The notes under the pieces were generated by a model. It did no database searches. It was not told where the DNA came from and saw only the letters and a list, made by a program, of their open reading frames with translations. From an uncultured Desulfosarcina sp. (GTDB lineage Bacteria; Desulfobacterota; Desulfobacteria; Desulfobacterales; Desulfosarcinaceae), in contig NZ_OY764190.1 in the NCBI RefSeq assembly GCF_963668215.1, forward strand, positions 496,001-560,000: a DNA stretch of 64,000 bases. Reading direction: 5' to 3'. This document shows, piece after piece, positions 1 to 9,573 of this stretch. The position numbers and the translations under genes were made by a program. Within the stretch, counting starts at the first letter, position 1, and each line of letters starts with the position of its first letter.

Positions 1-207
1 GCTTCCGGCAGCCGTCAGGATCTGCCTGAGGTTTTCCAGGGCCTGACGGGCCTGGCTTTCCAGGTCATCTCCCACCAGATCGCCGGTGGCCGGGTCCATC
101 CCCAACTGCCCGCTGACAAAAACGAAAGGTGGCGCCACCACGGCCTGGGAATAGGGTCCGATGGCCGCCGGGGCCTTGTCTGTTTTAACGGTCTGCAATG
201 TCATCAT
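1..207 (-). CDS. RidA family enamine/imine deaminase (C-terminus beyond window)
   Basis: Translating the minus strand from the ATG at 207 gives 69 residues that run off the left edge. They contain the RidA/YjgF N-terminal signature: a Lys-Ala-Pro-x-Ala-Ile-Gly-Pro-Tyr-Ser-Gln-Ala stretch, followed by Val-Phe-Val-Ser-Gly-Gln-Leu-Gly-Met. RidA proteins hydrolyse reactive enamine/imine intermediates, such as 2-aminoacrylate released by PLP enzymes. A PLP trans-sulfuration enzyme at 1459 could be a source of such intermediates, but that link is inference. An AAAGGAG ribosome site lies just upstream of the ATG; a second ATG one codon downstream is an alternative start. The family is about 125 aa, so a little over half is visible. 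Confidence 0.9.
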   Translation of the reverse strand, partial: MMTLQTVKTDKAPAAIGPYSQAVVAPPFVFVSGQLGMDPATGDLVGDDLESQARQALENLRQILTAAGS

Positions 208-248
208 CAAACTCCTTTGATTTTTGATTTCAGCGTATTCGATATCGC

Positions 249-851
249 TTATCGTTCATCGTCATTTGTCGTCAGCGCCTGCACCAGGGCCCGTCCCGCA
301 TCGTAGGCCTCCTGCAAGGCGGATGGATGTTCCCGGATCTGCCCTTCGGTTTCGATTTCTCTGTAGAGCAGGGTGTTCCACAACTGCATATCCAGGGCAT
401 CCATGAAATACTTCATGCTGAGCACCGCTCCTTCAAACAACCGCTTGCCCTTGGTGGAGCCGACCGATATGAACAGGCCTTTGCGCGGATAGTGCTGCTG
501 GCCGAAGGGCTTTTTCTCCACCCAGTACTTTTTGACCCACAGGGAATTGCAGCGGTCCATCAAAATTTTCGTGTGTGCGCTGACGGAATAGAAGAAAATC
601 GGTGAGGCCAGCATCAAACCGTCGATGCGCTGAAAAAGGGATTCGACGGTTTTGAAATCGTCCTTGATCACGCAGGCCCCATCCTTTTTACAGCCGTAAA
701 TCTCCAGGCAGGGCGACATCTTCAGGTCGCGCAGAACGATTTCGGTAACATGGGCGCCGGCGTCGCCGGCCCCGGCAACGGCCTGTTTGAGCAGCAATGA
801 CGTGTTGCCCTTACGGCGGGGGCTGCCATAAACGGCGGCAATTTCGATCAT
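249..851 (-). CDS. Flavodoxin-family NAD(P)H-dependent oxidoreductase
   Basis: 200 aa. The N-terminus has the FMN phosphate-binding loop of NADPH-dependent FMN reductases and iron-sulfur flavoproteins (Gly-Ser-Pro-Arg-Arg-Lys-Gly-Asn-Thr-Ser, residues 9-18). This is followed by a Cys-containing segment (Cys-x5-Cys-x4-Cys, about residues 48-60) as in iron-sulfur flavoprotein relatives, and a Leu-Ala-Ser-Pro-Ile-Phe-Phe-Tyr-Ser motif near residue 80 that normally contacts the flavin. It is probably a cytoplasmic FMN-dependent electron-transfer protein or quinone/disulfide reductase; the substrate cannot be read from sequence. It lies 27 nt downstream of the Mth938-like gene on the same strand and 41 nt upstream of ridA, so the three may be co-transcribed. 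Confidence 0.85.
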   Translation of the reverse strand: MIEIAAVYGSPRRKGNTSLLLKQAVAGAGDAGAHVTEIVLRDLKMSPCLEIYGCKKDGACVIKDDFKTVESLFQRIDGLMLASPIFFYSVSAHTKILMDRCNSLWVKKYWVEKKPFGQQHYPRKGLFISVGSTKGKRLFEGAVLSMKYFMDALDMQLWNTLLYREIETEGQIREHPSALQEAYDAGRALVQALTTNDDER

Positions 852-878
852 CTTGGATTCCTCGGCATGAGCGATCGG

Positions 879-1223
879 TCAGCAGGTCAGGTGAAAACAG
901 GCACCGGTCTCGACGCCCGATGCGATCTTCCGATTGTACATCTCTATTGCCCGGGGATTGGGTTCGGCAATCATCAAAATGTCTCTTTCCTTGAGAAAAT
1001 CCATCAGACCGGACTCCGGCCGCATGCGACTGCTGGTTCCCGTACCGGCAACGATCAACTTCGGCGCCGCATCCACGAGAGCAAGGATGTCATCCGCACT
1101 CAGGACGTGGCCGCGCTTGCGCCACCAGCCGTCCTGGACGCGACCGTCCGGGAAGATGATCAAATCGCTGCTATAGGTCCGGCCGTCGATGGTCATGACG
1201 CCGAATGCGGTGGATTCTATCAT
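879..1223 (-). CDS. Mth938-like domain protein (DUF498 family)
   Basis: 114 aa, the usual length for stand-alone Mth938/NDUFAF3-type proteins. Recognisable features are the N-terminal Phe-Gly-x-Met-x-Ile-Asp-Gly-x-x-Tyr-x-x-Asp, the Asp-Gly-x-Val-x-Asp-Gly-Trp-Trp-Arg-Lys-x-Gly-His core, and the Ile-Val-Ala-Gly-Thr-Gly-Thr-Ser loop. The biochemical role in bacteria is not established; mitochondrial relatives assist complex I assembly. It is the first gene of the apparent minus-strand group with the flavodoxin-family reductase and ridA. The palindromic repeat at 1251-1393 begins 27 nt upstream of its start codon. Confidence 0.82.
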   Translation of the reverse strand: MIESTAFGVMTIDGRTYSSDLIIFPDGRVQDGWWRKRGHVLSADDILALVDAAPKLIVAGTGTSSRMRPESGLMDFLKERDILMIAEPNPRAIEMYNRKIASGVETGACFHLTC

Positions 1224-1250
1224 GGTCTATCCATGGAAATAATGCTAATA

Positions 1251-1393
1251 AGTGTCCATCCAGAAATGGCCAATTTGCCCGATATCTTTGTTGCGCAAAA
1301 AATTTTATCCTCGAAATATCAACCATATGCCTGCGGTAAAATTTTTTGTGCGCCTCGATCTCGACCAAATTTGCCTATTTCTGGATGGGCACT
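1251..1393. repeat. Long imperfect palindrome (MITE-like element)
   Basis: The outer arms are 1251-1277 and 1366-1393, which are reverse complements with a few mismatches (key half: CATCCAGAAAT / ATTTCTGGATG). A second inner pair follows at 1293-1307 (GCGCAAAAAATTTTA) and 1337-1353 (TAAAATTTTTTGTGCGC). The whole 143 bp can fold into one long hairpin with a loop near 1310-1328. A diverged copy of the right arm recurs at 29508-29536, so this is a dispersed repeat. It fills most of the gap between the Mth938-like gene and the trans-sulfuration gene and no ORF crosses it convincingly. Confidence 0.75.
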
Positions 1394-1458
1394 ACCTATT
1401 TTTTTAAAAATTAGTTTACAACAGATCGAGACAAAATGCACCTCATAAAGGAGACGCC

Positions 1459-2616
1459 ATGGGGACGGTCAACCACCGCATCGACACGCGCCTGATCCAC
1501 GCCGGTGAGCCAAAAACGCGCATCCACGGAGCCGTCAGCCTGCCGATATTCCAGTCTTCGACGTTCGAATACGCTGGTCAGTCCAGCTATGACGACCTGA
1601 AATACATCCGCATGAACAACACGCCCAACCACGTGGTGTTGCACGGCAAACTGGCGGCCCTGGAAAATGCCGAGGCTGCCCTGGTGACATCTTCAGGCAT
1701 GGCGGCCATTGCCACGACCCTGATGGCGCTGTTCTCTCCCGGAGACCACATCCTGGTTCAGAACTGCCTGTACGGCGGGACCCAGGATTTTATAACATCA
1801 GATCTCGCGCCTTTGGGATTCGAATTCGACTTTATCGACGCCGCCGGCCCGAAAGACTGGGACGCCAAGCGCAAACCCAACACCCGCGGCCTATACGTGG
1901 AGACCATCTCCAACCCATTGATGCAGGTGGGCGATCTCAAGGGGCTGGCCGCTTTCGCCGCAGCCCGCGGGCTGATCGGCATGATCGACAACACCTTCGC
2001 CACCCCGGTCAATTTCCGGCCATCCGAATGGGGCTACGACATCAGCCTGCACAGCTGCACCAAATATCTCAACGGCCATTCGGACATCTTGGCCGGAGCA
2101 ATCATCGGCAAGGCCGACCTGCTGGCCGCAATCGGCCACAAGCTCGTCCACCTGGGCGGGAGTCTGGACCCCCATGCCTGCTTTTTACTCCACCGCGGGA
2201 TGAAAACCCTGGCGGTGCGGGTGCGCCACCAGAATCGCAGCGCCGCGGCCATCGCCGCGTTTTTGTCCGACCATGGAGCCGTCGAACGAGTCAATTATCC
2301 GGGTCTGGCCGACCATCCCGGTCACGACCGCGCCAGCCAACTTCTCGAAGGGTTCGGGGGGATGATCAGCTTCGAGTTGAAAGGGGGGCTGCCTGCGGCC
2401 GAGCGGTTCATGCAGCGGGCGACGATTCCCATCGTCGCCCCCAGTCTGGGCGGTGTGGAAACCCTGATCACCCGGCCGGCCGTCACCTCCCACGCCGGCA
2501 TGAGCCCGGACCAACGGCGGGAGGCCGGCATCGGTGATGCGCTGATCCGCCTTTCGGTGGGCCTGGAAGACACCATCGATCTGATCGAGGATCTGGACAA
2601 CGCCCTGAAGGGGTGA
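1459..2616 (+). CDS. Trans-sulfuration family PLP-dependent enzyme (cystathionine beta-lyase / gamma-synthase / methionine gamma-lyase type)
   Basis: 385 aa, normal for the Cys/Met metabolism PLP family. The Schiff-base lysine is K202 in Ser-Cys-Thr-Lys-Tyr-Leu-Asn-Gly-His-Ser-Asp. The cofactor loop Ser-Ser-Gly-Met-Ala-Ala-Ile (about residue 78) and the Asp-Asn-Thr-Phe-Ala-Thr-Pro motif (about 177-183) are present. The enzyme handles sulfur amino acids such as cystathionine, O-acyl-homoserine or methionine; which reaction it catalyses cannot be settled from the motifs alone. The ATG is preceded by AAAGGAG at good spacing. It is monocistronic on the plus strand, facing the sensory operon that ends at 2744. 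Confidence 0.9.
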   Translation: MGTVNHRIDTRLIHAGEPKTRIHGAVSLPIFQSSTFEYAGQSSYDDLKYIRMNNTPNHVVLHGKLAALENAEAALVTSSGMAAIATTLMALFSPGDHILVQNCLYGGTQDFITSDLAPLGFEFDFIDAAGPKDWDAKRKPNTRGLYVETISNPLMQVGDLKGLAAFAAARGLIGMIDNTFATPVNFRPSEWGYDISLHSCTKYLNGHSDILAGAIIGKADLLAAIGHKLVHLGGSLDPHACFLLHRGMKTLAVRVRHQNRSAAAIAAFLSDHGAVERVNYPGLADHPGHDRASQLLEGFGGMISFELKGGLPAAERFMQRATIPIVAPSLGGVETLITRPAVTSHAGMSPDQRREAGIGDALIRLSVGLEDTIDLIEDLDNALKG

Positions 2617-2675
2617 GGATGGGGAATCGGTGCAGGTAGGTTCGTAGCGCTAACATCCAGGCAAACAATAATCGG

Positions 2676-2700
2676 CGCTCCCACGCGAAGCATGGGAACG
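2676..2700. repeat. Short palindromic REP-like hairpin between convergent genes
   Basis: Arms CGCTCCCACGC and GCATGGGAACG pair with two mismatches across a GAA loop. The sequence resembles the widespread GTTCCCACGC...GCGTGGGAAC extragenic palindromes. It lies between the convergent ends of the trans-sulfuration gene and the PAS protein gene and could act in transcript ends on both strands; there is no T-run to mark it as a standard intrinsic terminator. Confidence 0.5.
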
Positions 2701-2743
2701 AGTTGGGGCGGCTTACCGGTCTTGGATAGAAAACCGTGTTGCG

Positions 2744-3736
2744 TTATTCTTCGTCTTCGAACCACGGATATAGTTTTTTGGCGCATTCCTCACAGATACC
2801 GTGGGTAAACAATACGTCCGATCGCTCCTCGATGTATTGCTCGACCCGCTGCCAATACCCGTCGTCATCCCTGATTTTTTTGCACTGGGTGCAAATGGGA
2901 ATGATTCCCCGCAAGGTTTTTACTTCCGCCAGCGCCGCTTGAAGTTCCTGGATCAACTGCTTGCGCTCCTCTTCGGACCGCTTGCGTTCCGTAATGTCCC
3001 GGCATACGCAAAACACCAGTTTCCGGTTTTGATAGACAGCACCGTTGGTGCTGATTTCGGCTTCATAAAGCGTGCCGTCCTTGCGTTTATGGACGGTCTC
3101 GAAATGATCGCCGGTATCGTCGACTTTCCTGAGCATTTCCAGCAAACGCGCTTTCGACCACTGGAAATCCCAGTCCCAGACGGAAAGCCGCTGGACCTCT
3201 TCGACGGTGTAGCCCAGCATGGCGGCAAACCGCCGATTGGCTTCGTAGACGTTGCCCTCCTGGTCTAAAATGACGATGCCGTCCCTGGACTGGTCCACCA
3301 GAATACGCCGTTGGACGACTTCATCCTTTAAAAGCTGCTCCGCCTGTTTTTTTTCGGTGATATCCCGCAAGGCGGTCACCCGGATGGCTTGCCCGTGGCT
3401 GTCGGTCATGCGAGCCTGGATCTCACAGGGAAAAGCCGTGCCGTCCTTGCGCAAGGCTACGACCTCGTATGGCTTTTCGTACCTGGCCTGCATGTTGGTT
3501 CTCACCTGCGCCCGATATTCAGGAGCGATCCACTCGGTGCCGTGCCTGCCGATGGCTTCGGCATGCGAATAGCCGAACATTTTCTCCGCAGCCTGGTTCT
3601 GATCCAGGCAAATCCCCTTTTCGGAGAGAAATATCGCCTCGAACGGTGCATCGGCCAAGGCCCTATGTTTGCCGGTCTCAATTTCCAGCGCTTTGATGCG
3701 TTGCTCCAATTCTTCGTAGGAGGGCTTTCTGTTCAT
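2744..3736 (-). CDS. PAS domain S-box protein with Cys-rich C-terminal tail
   Basis: 330 aa, no transmembrane segment. A short N-terminal helix (1-25) is followed by PAS domain 1 (about 25-135), PAS domain 2 (about 140-255), each ending in the Asp-Ile-Thr-Glu-Lys/Arg-Lys motif, then a coiled coil (255-280). The tail (about 283-330) has a Cys-x2-Cys-Lys-Lys-Ile-Arg-Asp-Asp segment and a second Cys-x2-Cys before Lys-Lys-Leu-Tyr-Pro. This four-Cys tail is recurrent in PAS proteins of Desulfobacterota and may bind metal, but no function is established. There is no kinase, cyclase or phosphodiesterase domain. It starts 17 nt after the histidine kinase stop and is probably its partner. A related tail occurs in the broken sensor gene at 24272-24536. 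Confidence 0.85.
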   Translation of the reverse strand: MNRKPSYEELEQRIKALEIETGKHRALADAPFEAIFLSEKGICLDQNQAAEKMFGYSHAEAIGRHGTEWIAPEYRAQVRTNMQARYEKPYEVVALRKDGTAFPCEIQARMTDSHGQAIRVTALRDITEKKQAEQLLKDEVVQRRILVDQSRDGIVILDQEGNVYEANRRFAAMLGYTVEEVQRLSVWDWDFQWSKARLLEMLRKVDDTGDHFETVHKRKDGTLYEAEISTNGAVYQNRKLVFCVCRDITERKRSEEERKQLIQELQAALAEVKTLRGIIPICTQCKKIRDDDGYWQRVEQYIEERSDVLFTHGICEECAKKLYPWFEDEE

Positions 3737-3753
3737 TTTGGGTACCTGTTCGG

Positions 3754-6700
3754 TTAGAAACCGTCTTTACCATTTTTTGGCAGTCGAAGAACGAACCGGG
3801 AGCCGCCATTTTCCACGGCATCCACACGCATCTCGCCGCCATGATCCTCGGCAATAATGAAATAGGAGACCGACAGACCCAGTCCCGTGCCCTTGCCCAC
3901 CGGCTTGGTGGTGAAGAAAGGCTCGAAGATGCGCCGCCGGGTGGCCTCGTCCATACCCGGACCGTTGTCCTCGATCTCCACCCGCACCCAGTCACCTTCG
4001 TTTTGGACGCGCAGGATAAACATCGGTTGAATCGGTGGACCCGACACCTCGGACATGGCCTCGGCACCGTTCCTAAGGATATTCATGAACACCTGCTGGA
4101 TTTTGCTGGACTCGCAGGGCACCGGTACGGCCGCATCGTCGTACTCCCGCACGATCTCGATCTTCTTGAAGTCGTAGTGCTTCTTCATATCGTAATCGGT
4201 TTTGAGCAGTTCCAGGGATTGGTCCAGCAGGCTGCCGAGGTCATGGCTGGAAATGGTGCTGTCGCCCTTGCGGGCAAAGCTGAGCATATTCTTAACGATG
4301 GTTGCCGCCAAATCACCGGACTTGCGGATGTTCTCCAGCATATCGGGCAGCTTGCGCAGTTCCAGGTAGTGCCGGATGGCCGTCATCGTGGTGCCGGCCA
4401 CGTTGGCCGCATCGTGGTTGGCGGGCAGATCGCCGGTCAACCGGTTGGACAAAACGGAGGCGTTCTGAAGAATGCCGGCCAGAGGGTTGTTGATCTCGTG
4501 GGCCATGCCCGCGGCCAGGCCGCCCACGGAAAGCATTTTCTCGCTCTGGATCATCATTTCCTCCAGGCGAACCCGTTCGGTCGCATCGTCCACCCGGATC
4601 ACCGCACCCTCTACCCCATTGGTCACCAACGGGTAAATGGTGACGTCTTCGTAACGGATCTCCTGTTCCAGTTTGCGGGGCACCTTGGAGGCGCTGATCA
4701 CCCGCCGCTCCCGGATGGCCGCCCCGATGCGCGCCATCTCATCGGCCAGACCGGGAAGCACCTTGGCCAGGGGCTGGGTTTGGGCCTTATCGGAAAGAAT
4801 ACCGGTTACCTGCTCGGCCCGGCGGTTCCACTGGGTCACCTTGCCGTCACGGTCCACGGCAACAAGGATGGACGGCATGGAGTCGATGATATTGGACAGG
4901 TAATTCCGCAAGCGGTAGAGTTCCTCTTCGTTTTGTTTTTGTTTGGTGATATCGTTGACTACGCCGACTACCCCGATGACGCTGCCGTTGACATCCTTGA
5001 GAGGCGAAAATGAATCTCGGGACCATACGGGGCATCCATTGGATACGATGGGAAGCTGTATTTCCAAGTTTTCAATCACGTTGCCTTTCATCGCGCTACG
5101 GATTCGTTTTTCAACATCAGTCCCCTTGATATACGGAAACGCTTCCCAAGGCCTTTTCCCGAGCAGATTTTCTCTTGCCGCCCCCAACGTCTCCAGTTTC
5201 TTGTTCACAATCCGATATTTGAACTCATGGTCCAGCACCAGAACACCCTCGTTCATCGATTCTAAAATATTGGCCATCAATTGTTCGTTTTCACGCAACG
5301 CCTTCTCCGCCTGTTTGCGCTCGGTAATCTCCTGGGCAAAGGCAATGGCATACTGTTGGCCTTCGAATTCCAGAAGATTGGCATAAATCTCGACGGGAAT
5401 CAGGCGACCGTCTTTCCTGCGGTGATTGCTTTCATGGGCGATTAACCCCCGGGCAACCAATTCCTGCCAAGTCGATCCCCAGGTTTCATCGGTAATTGCA
5501 GGATCGATGTCCATTATCGACATCGTCTCCAGTTCTTTTTTGGTATAGCCAAGCATTTGCGCGAATTGTCGGTTCACTTCCAGAATCCGTCCATCCCTCA
5601 AGACCCGATGAATACCGACACTGGCATTGTCGAAGCTGAATTGGGTGATCCGCAGGGACGCTTCGATTCGTTTTCGTTCGGTGATGTCCTGGATGAAGAC
5701 GATGGCGTATTCCTGGCCCTCATATTCGAACAGGTTGGAATTGATTTCGACCTGGATTTCCTGGCCGTCTTTCCGGCGGTGAACGGTCTCCAGAAGAAGC
5801 CCTCCCCGCTTCTTCACGGTTTCCCAGAACGCCACCCCCGATTCCGGAGTTGCGAGCGTATCGATATCCAGAACAGTCATGCAGGTGAGTTCTTCACGAG
5901 AATACCCCAGCATCCGGACGGCGGCGGCGTTGACCTCCAGAATGCGCCCATCCGCCGACAGCCTTTGAATCGCAACCGGGGCGTGGTCAAAACTGAACTG
6001 GGTCAGATACAGGGAAGCCTCCATCTCCTTGCGGTGGGTGATGTCCGTTAGCAGCCCGTAAAAAACGATTTTATCGCCGACCCGGCGGGGCGTGGAATTG
6101 CCTTCGATCCAAAGCGCCTCTCCCGAGGGTTTGATAAATCGTCCCTGGTAGTACCAGGGTTTGAATTTCTCGACGGCTTCTCTAACGGATGTAATAAACC
6201 TGGGTTGATCCGCAGCAGGCAGGCAGGCGACAAAATCATCGAAATAGGCTTCCGGTCCCGAATCCAGGCCAAACATCTCGGCAGCCTTTGACAGCAGTAC
6301 AAGCTCGGAGATATAGGAGCCGGGATTCTCCGGATTTGCCGTGAACTGGTAGACCACACCAGGGACATTGGCTAAAAGACCTTTCAGGCGTTTTTCGCCG
6401 TTAACCAGATCTTTTTCACGCTGCTTGATCATGTCGGCCATGCGCTCTAAGCTTTGGCCCAGCCAAGCGGCCTCCCTCGTTTTGGCCGTCGGCCATTGCA
6501 GGTCGTAGCGGCCCTTGGCGATGGATTCCGCCTTCCGGGCATAGGACGTAAAAAGCGCGCTGAACTTGCCGGCCAGAAGCCAGGAGATTGAGAAGACCAG
6601 GCCAAGGGCAACGGCCATCCCCAGTGCGATCAGCGCGAACGTATCCCGGACCGGTTGAAAGGCCAGGCGGATCGGCTGGGCAACCAGGACCTTCCAGCCC

Positions 6701-7479
6701 GCCACATCCATTTCCACCAGCGTCCCCAACATGCGTTCGCCATCCAATTCAAAGGTTTTGGTGGCCGCCGAAGGTCCGCCGGTGGGTCCCCCGGCGAGAG
6801 GGAAACTTGCTTGCAACACCTCTCCCCAGCGCAGATTGCGGGAATCAGCCACGATCTGGCCCCGGGAATCAATCACCATTGTAAGATATTCGGATTCCAC
6901 CGGCAGCTGGCGGATAAAGGCAGAAAGCCTGTCCAGAGTGATCTCCCCGATGATGAAGCCATCGGCCAGCGGAATGGTCAGCGCCACTGCCATACGACTG
7001 CTGACCGTGGACAAAAAAGTTTGCGACCAGACTGGTTCCGTATGATCTTTGGCAGCTTCGGCAAACTTTCGGCCGGAAAGATCCAATCCAATGAAATCTT
7101 CACGGCTCGCGCGGCGCGATATTGGCAGGCCGACCGATTGAATAACGGTTTCGGAATTGTCGACGACGAACAGGGTTTCGAAAAATTCTCCGGTGCCGCA
7201 TTGGGCATCCAACAAGCGTACGGGCGCCATATCCGGCTGAACCTGTCGGCTTTGGAGATATTCGGCCAAAGCGGTCAATTGGCGCTCGCCGCCTTCCAGA
7301 TAGGTCGAAATCTGGCCGGCAATCGTACGGGCAAGCGCCTGATGCTGGCTTCCCGTACGGGACTTGGCACCCGGCATGATGAAAAACCAGACCAAAACGG
7401 CAATGGTGACTATCGGCAGAATCGCCACGATGCCAAAAAGCAGCGACAAATAGCCCTTCAGAGGAATGGGGGATTTCAT
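3754..7479 (-). CDS. Membrane sensor histidine kinase with five PAS domains
   Basis: 1241 aa from the ATG at 7479, which has GGAG just upstream and sits 4 nt after the preceding stop; an upstream extension to 7599 would overlap that gene and is rejected. Order: TM1 (about 9-35); an extracytoplasmic Cache-like sensing region (40-280); TM2 (about 285-310); a HAMP-like linker; five successive PAS regions (roughly 370-480, 500-610, 625-740, 760-880, 885-1000); HisKA with the phosphoacceptor in Met-Ala-His-Glu-Ile-Asn-Asn-Pro-Leu; and HATPase with Asn-x-Gly-Pro-Gly-Met and Gly-Thr-Gly-Leu-Gly-Leu boxes. No receiver domain is fused and no response regulator is adjacent. It sits between a periplasmic binding protein and a PAS protein in a compact operon, suggesting ligand-bound lipoprotein input. 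Confidence 0.92.
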   Translation of the reverse strand: MKSPIPLKGYLSLLFGIVAILPIVTIAVLVWFFIMPGAKSRTGSQHQALARTIAGQISTYLEGGERQLTALAEYLQSRQVQPDMAPVRLLDAQCGTGEFFETLFVVDNSETVIQSVGLPISRRASREDFIGLDLSGRKFAEAAKDHTEPVWSQTFLSTVSSRMAVALTIPLADGFIIGEITLDRLSAFIRQLPVESEYLTMVIDSRGQIVADSRNLRWGEVLQASFPLAGGPTGGPSAATKTFELDGERMLGTLVEMDVAGWKVLVAQPIRLAFQPVRDTFALIALGMAVALGLVFSISWLLAGKFSALFTSYARKAESIAKGRYDLQWPTAKTREAAWLGQSLERMADMIKQREKDLVNGEKRLKGLLANVPGVVYQFTANPENPGSYISELVLLSKAAEMFGLDSGPEAYFDDFVACLPAADQPRFITSVREAVEKFKPWYYQGRFIKPSGEALWIEGNSTPRRVGDKIVFYGLLTDITHRKEMEASLYLTQFSFDHAPVAIQRLSADGRILEVNAAAVRMLGYSREELTCMTVLDIDTLATPESGVAFWETVKKRGGLLLETVHRRKDGQEIQVEINSNLFEYEGQEYAIVFIQDITERKRIEASLRITQFSFDNASVGIHRVLRDGRILEVNRQFAQMLGYTKKELETMSIMDIDPAITDETWGSTWQELVARGLIAHESNHRRKDGRLIPVEIYANLLEFEGQQYAIAFAQEITERKQAEKALRENEQLMANILESMNEGVLVLDHEFKYRIVNKKLETLGAARENLLGKRPWEAFPYIKGTDVEKRIRSAMKGNVIENLEIQLPIVSNGCPVWSRDSFSPLKDVNGSVIGVVGVVNDITKQKQNEEELYRLRNYLSNIIDSMPSILVAVDRDGKVTQWNRRAEQVTGILSDKAQTQPLAKVLPGLADEMARIGAAIRERRVISASKVPRKLEQEIRYEDVTIYPLVTNGVEGAVIRVDDATERVRLEEMMIQSEKMLSVGGLAAGMAHEINNPLAGILQNASVLSNRLTGDLPANHDAANVAGTTMTAIRHYLELRKLPDMLENIRKSGDLAATIVKNMLSFARKGDSTISSHDLGSLLDQSLELLKTDYDMKKHYDFKKIEIVREYDDAAVPVPCESSKIQQVFMNILRNGAEAMSEVSGPPIQPMFILRVQNEGDWVRVEIEDNGPGMDEATRRRIFEPFFTTKPVGKGTGLGLSVSYFIIAEDHGGEMRVDAVENGGSRFVLRLPKNGKDGF

Positions 7480-7483
7480 GGCA

Positions 7484-8620
7484 TCACTCCACGACAACAA
7501 ATTTCCGGTTGCGGACGATTCTAATTGAGGCAGTAGAGGATACGACATCACCGCAGGCATCGAAGCGGATCTTTCCCTGCAGTCCGTCGAACTCGCCAAT
7601 GGAAAGCAGGACCGCTTTTAGCGGCTGCCCCCGCTCGCTTGCCTTCAAGGCCGTCAGTACAACCTGGACCGCATCATAGGCATAAAAGCCGGCAAAACCC
7701 GGCTCCCGTTGGTACCTTTCAAGATATTGTTTACGAAAGGTTCGGTACGATGGGCTCGGGCTATCCCAGTCAAAGGCGACGGGTACCGTAACCCCTTCCA
7801 CGGCCTTGCCGCCCATTTCCAGGAGCCGTTGGCTCGCTCCCCAGTTGGAAAGCGTTATCTTTATGGAAGGATTGGACTGACGGATCTGTTGGCAAAGCAA
7901 CCCGGAATCCATGGGATTGGCAATGATGAGAATGCCGTCGGGATCGACCGCCAGCAGCTTGCGGGCAATGGCCGAAAAGGAACGGCCATCTTTTTCTTTA
8001 TATTCAATGACGGTGAGAACCCTGCCCCCACCGGCAAGAAACGGTTCCTTGAAGTCCTCCAGCCAGTTTTCGGAAAAGATGCGGTTGTCGCCGTCATAGA
8101 CGACGGCAACACGCCGCATATCGCCCGAATCAAGCTGGTAACGGGCGCTGCGAGATGCGTGTTCGCGAGCGGTGATACAAACACGGAAAAAATGGTCGTC
8201 CTGGCCGGACAAATGGGGGGTGGTAACTGTTGGCGCGACGGTGAGCAGCTGCGCTTCATTCAAATGCGGTACAACGACCGTTGCCATGTTGGAAACCAGA
8301 GGGCCGACAATGGCGGCAACGTTTGCCGCGATCAATTCCTGTACGGCTTGCACCGCTGTTTCTGCATCCTGCCGATCATCCTTGATGATCAGCGTTACCC
8401 GCCGGCCGTGGATTCCGCCCTGTTCATTGCACTGCTCCACGGCCAGTTGGACCGCATTGCGGGCCGATATCCCCATATCGGCCACCCGTCCGGAGAGGCT
8501 GCCCAAAAAGCCGATGCGAATGGGCTGTTCAGCGCTACACCCCGAAAGTAAAACGCCAAACAGAATGCTTAAAAAAAGCCGATACTGGAAAATCGGTTTG
8601 GGGGGACAGAAAAAACGCAT
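7484..8620 (-). CDS. Periplasmic binding lipoprotein, branched-chain amino acid receptor type (Peripla_BP_6)
   Basis: 378 aa. The chosen ATG at 8620 gives a lipoprotein signal with lipobox Leu-Leu-Ser-Gly-Cys (Cys28). The mature protein begins Ile-Arg-Ile-Gly-Phe-Leu-Gly-Ser-Leu-Ser-Gly-Arg and carries the Asn-Ala-Val-Gln-Leu-Ala-Val-Glu-Gln motif and Val-Gly-Pro-Leu-Val-Ser-Asn-Met loop of LivJ/AmiC-like type I binding proteins. No LIV permease or ATPase gene follows; instead the histidine kinase starts 4 nt later. It is therefore more likely a receptor feeding that kinase than a transport component. An AGGAGG lies about 14 nt before the ATG, rather far, so the start is moderately secure; an upstream start at 8695 would put residues before the signal peptide. 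Confidence 0.85.
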   Translation of the reverse strand: MRFFCPPKPIFQYRLFLSILFGVLLSGCSAEQPIRIGFLGSLSGRVADMGISARNAVQLAVEQCNEQGGIHGRRVTLIIKDDRQDAETAVQAVQELIAANVAAIVGPLVSNMATVVVPHLNEAQLLTVAPTVTTPHLSGQDDHFFRVCITAREHASRSARYQLDSGDMRRVAVVYDGDNRIFSENWLEDFKEPFLAGGGRVLTVIEYKEKDGRSFSAIARKLLAVDPDGILIIANPMDSGLLCQQIRQSNPSIKITLSNWGASQRLLEMGGKAVEGVTVPVAFDWDSPSPSYRTFRKQYLERYQREPGFAGFYAYDAVQVVLTALKASERGQPLKAVLLSIGEFDGLQGKIRFDACGDVVSSTASIRIVRNRKFVVVE

Positions 8621-8916
8621 AGGACGGTCAGGTGCCTCCTTCAAATGGTCTGTACCAATGAAAACGGCAGCGCGCTTTTCCGGGGATGCCTGCAATGAAA
8701 ATTTCGCCGTTCGGAAGTTTATCGGCGGTTCGTTTTTTTTCTTGAAAAAAGGGGTATGTTTGAAATTAGTTTACGGTATATTGGGAGCCGACACAAGAAA
8801 TTTACCCGGCGTTCAAATTCTTCCTGGTGCCCTTTTGATTCAGGGTAAGGATGTAGGCTGCCCGTTGGAAGGAAAAACGCCGAGATTCGATTCGATCGCT
8901 CTTCGAGGGTTCAACC

Positions 8917-9573
8917 ATGCGCAGCTATCCCAACCGGTGGCTCATCGTCCTGCTTTTCCTGCTGCCGATGTTTCTGCCGGCCTGCGGTCTGGTGCGCACC
9001 ACCTATCGGCTGACCAAGGGAACCGTGGTCATGGCCTACAAGGTGACCCGGTTTGCCGGCAGCACCGTCTATACCGTGGGCGGCTTCACCTTCGACGTGG
9101 TGACCGCCCCGCTGTCCTGGCCGCTGGTCCATGAGGACATCGAAAGCATCGACGGCCTGTCGCCCAAAGAGGCCATTGCCCAGGGTCGTGTGAAAGCCTC
9201 GCCCTACGTGGTGCGCGGCCGGCGCTACGTGCCCATGACCGTGGCCCAGGCCCAAACCTACCGGGAAACCGGGGTGGCTTCCTGGTACGGCATGGAAACC
9301 TACCGCCAACGCGGGGGCCACATGACGGCCAACGGCGAGGCCTTCAACCCCGACGGCCTGAGCGCCGCCCACAAGCACCTGCCCCTGCCCACCTTCGTGC
9401 GGGTGACCAACCTGTCCAACCGGCGCAGCATTGTCGTGCGGGTCAACGACCGGGGACCTTTTGTCGACGGCCGCATCATCGATTTGAGTGCCGGGGCGGC
9501 CAAAAAATTGGGGTTCTACGACAAGGGAACGGCGCGGGTGCGGGTAGAGGCCGTGCAGTTGGAGAGTTCATAG
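8917..9573 (+). CDS. rlpA: RlpA-like double-psi beta-barrel septal ring lipoprotein
   Basis: 218 aa. A lipoprotein signal ends at Leu-Pro-Ala-Cys (Cys23). After an unusual 90-residue N-terminal stretch with no known domain, the RlpA DPBB domain runs from about residue 108: Gly-Val-Ala-Ser-Trp-Tyr-Gly, Thr-Ala-Asn-Gly-Glu-x-Phe-Asn, His-Lys-x-Leu-Pro-Leu-Pro-Thr, and Val-Arg-Val-Asn-Asp-Arg-Gly-Pro-Phe. RlpA proteins are outer-membrane or septal proteins, some being lytic transglycosylases that cleave denuded glycans. The C-terminal SPOR domain of E. coli and Pseudomonas RlpA is absent here. The stop codon lies inside a tandem heptamer repeat. Confidence 0.9.
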   Translation: MRSYPNRWLIVLLFLLPMFLPACGLVRTTYRLTKGTVVMAYKVTRFAGSTVYTVGGFTFDVVTAPLSWPLVHEDIESIDGLSPKEAIAQGRVKASPYVVRGRRYVPMTVAQAQTYRETGVASWYGMETYRQRGGHMTANGEAFNPDGLSAAHKHLPLPTFVRVTNLSNRRSIVVRVNDRGPFVDGRIIDLSAGAAKKLGFYDKGTARVRVEAVQLESS

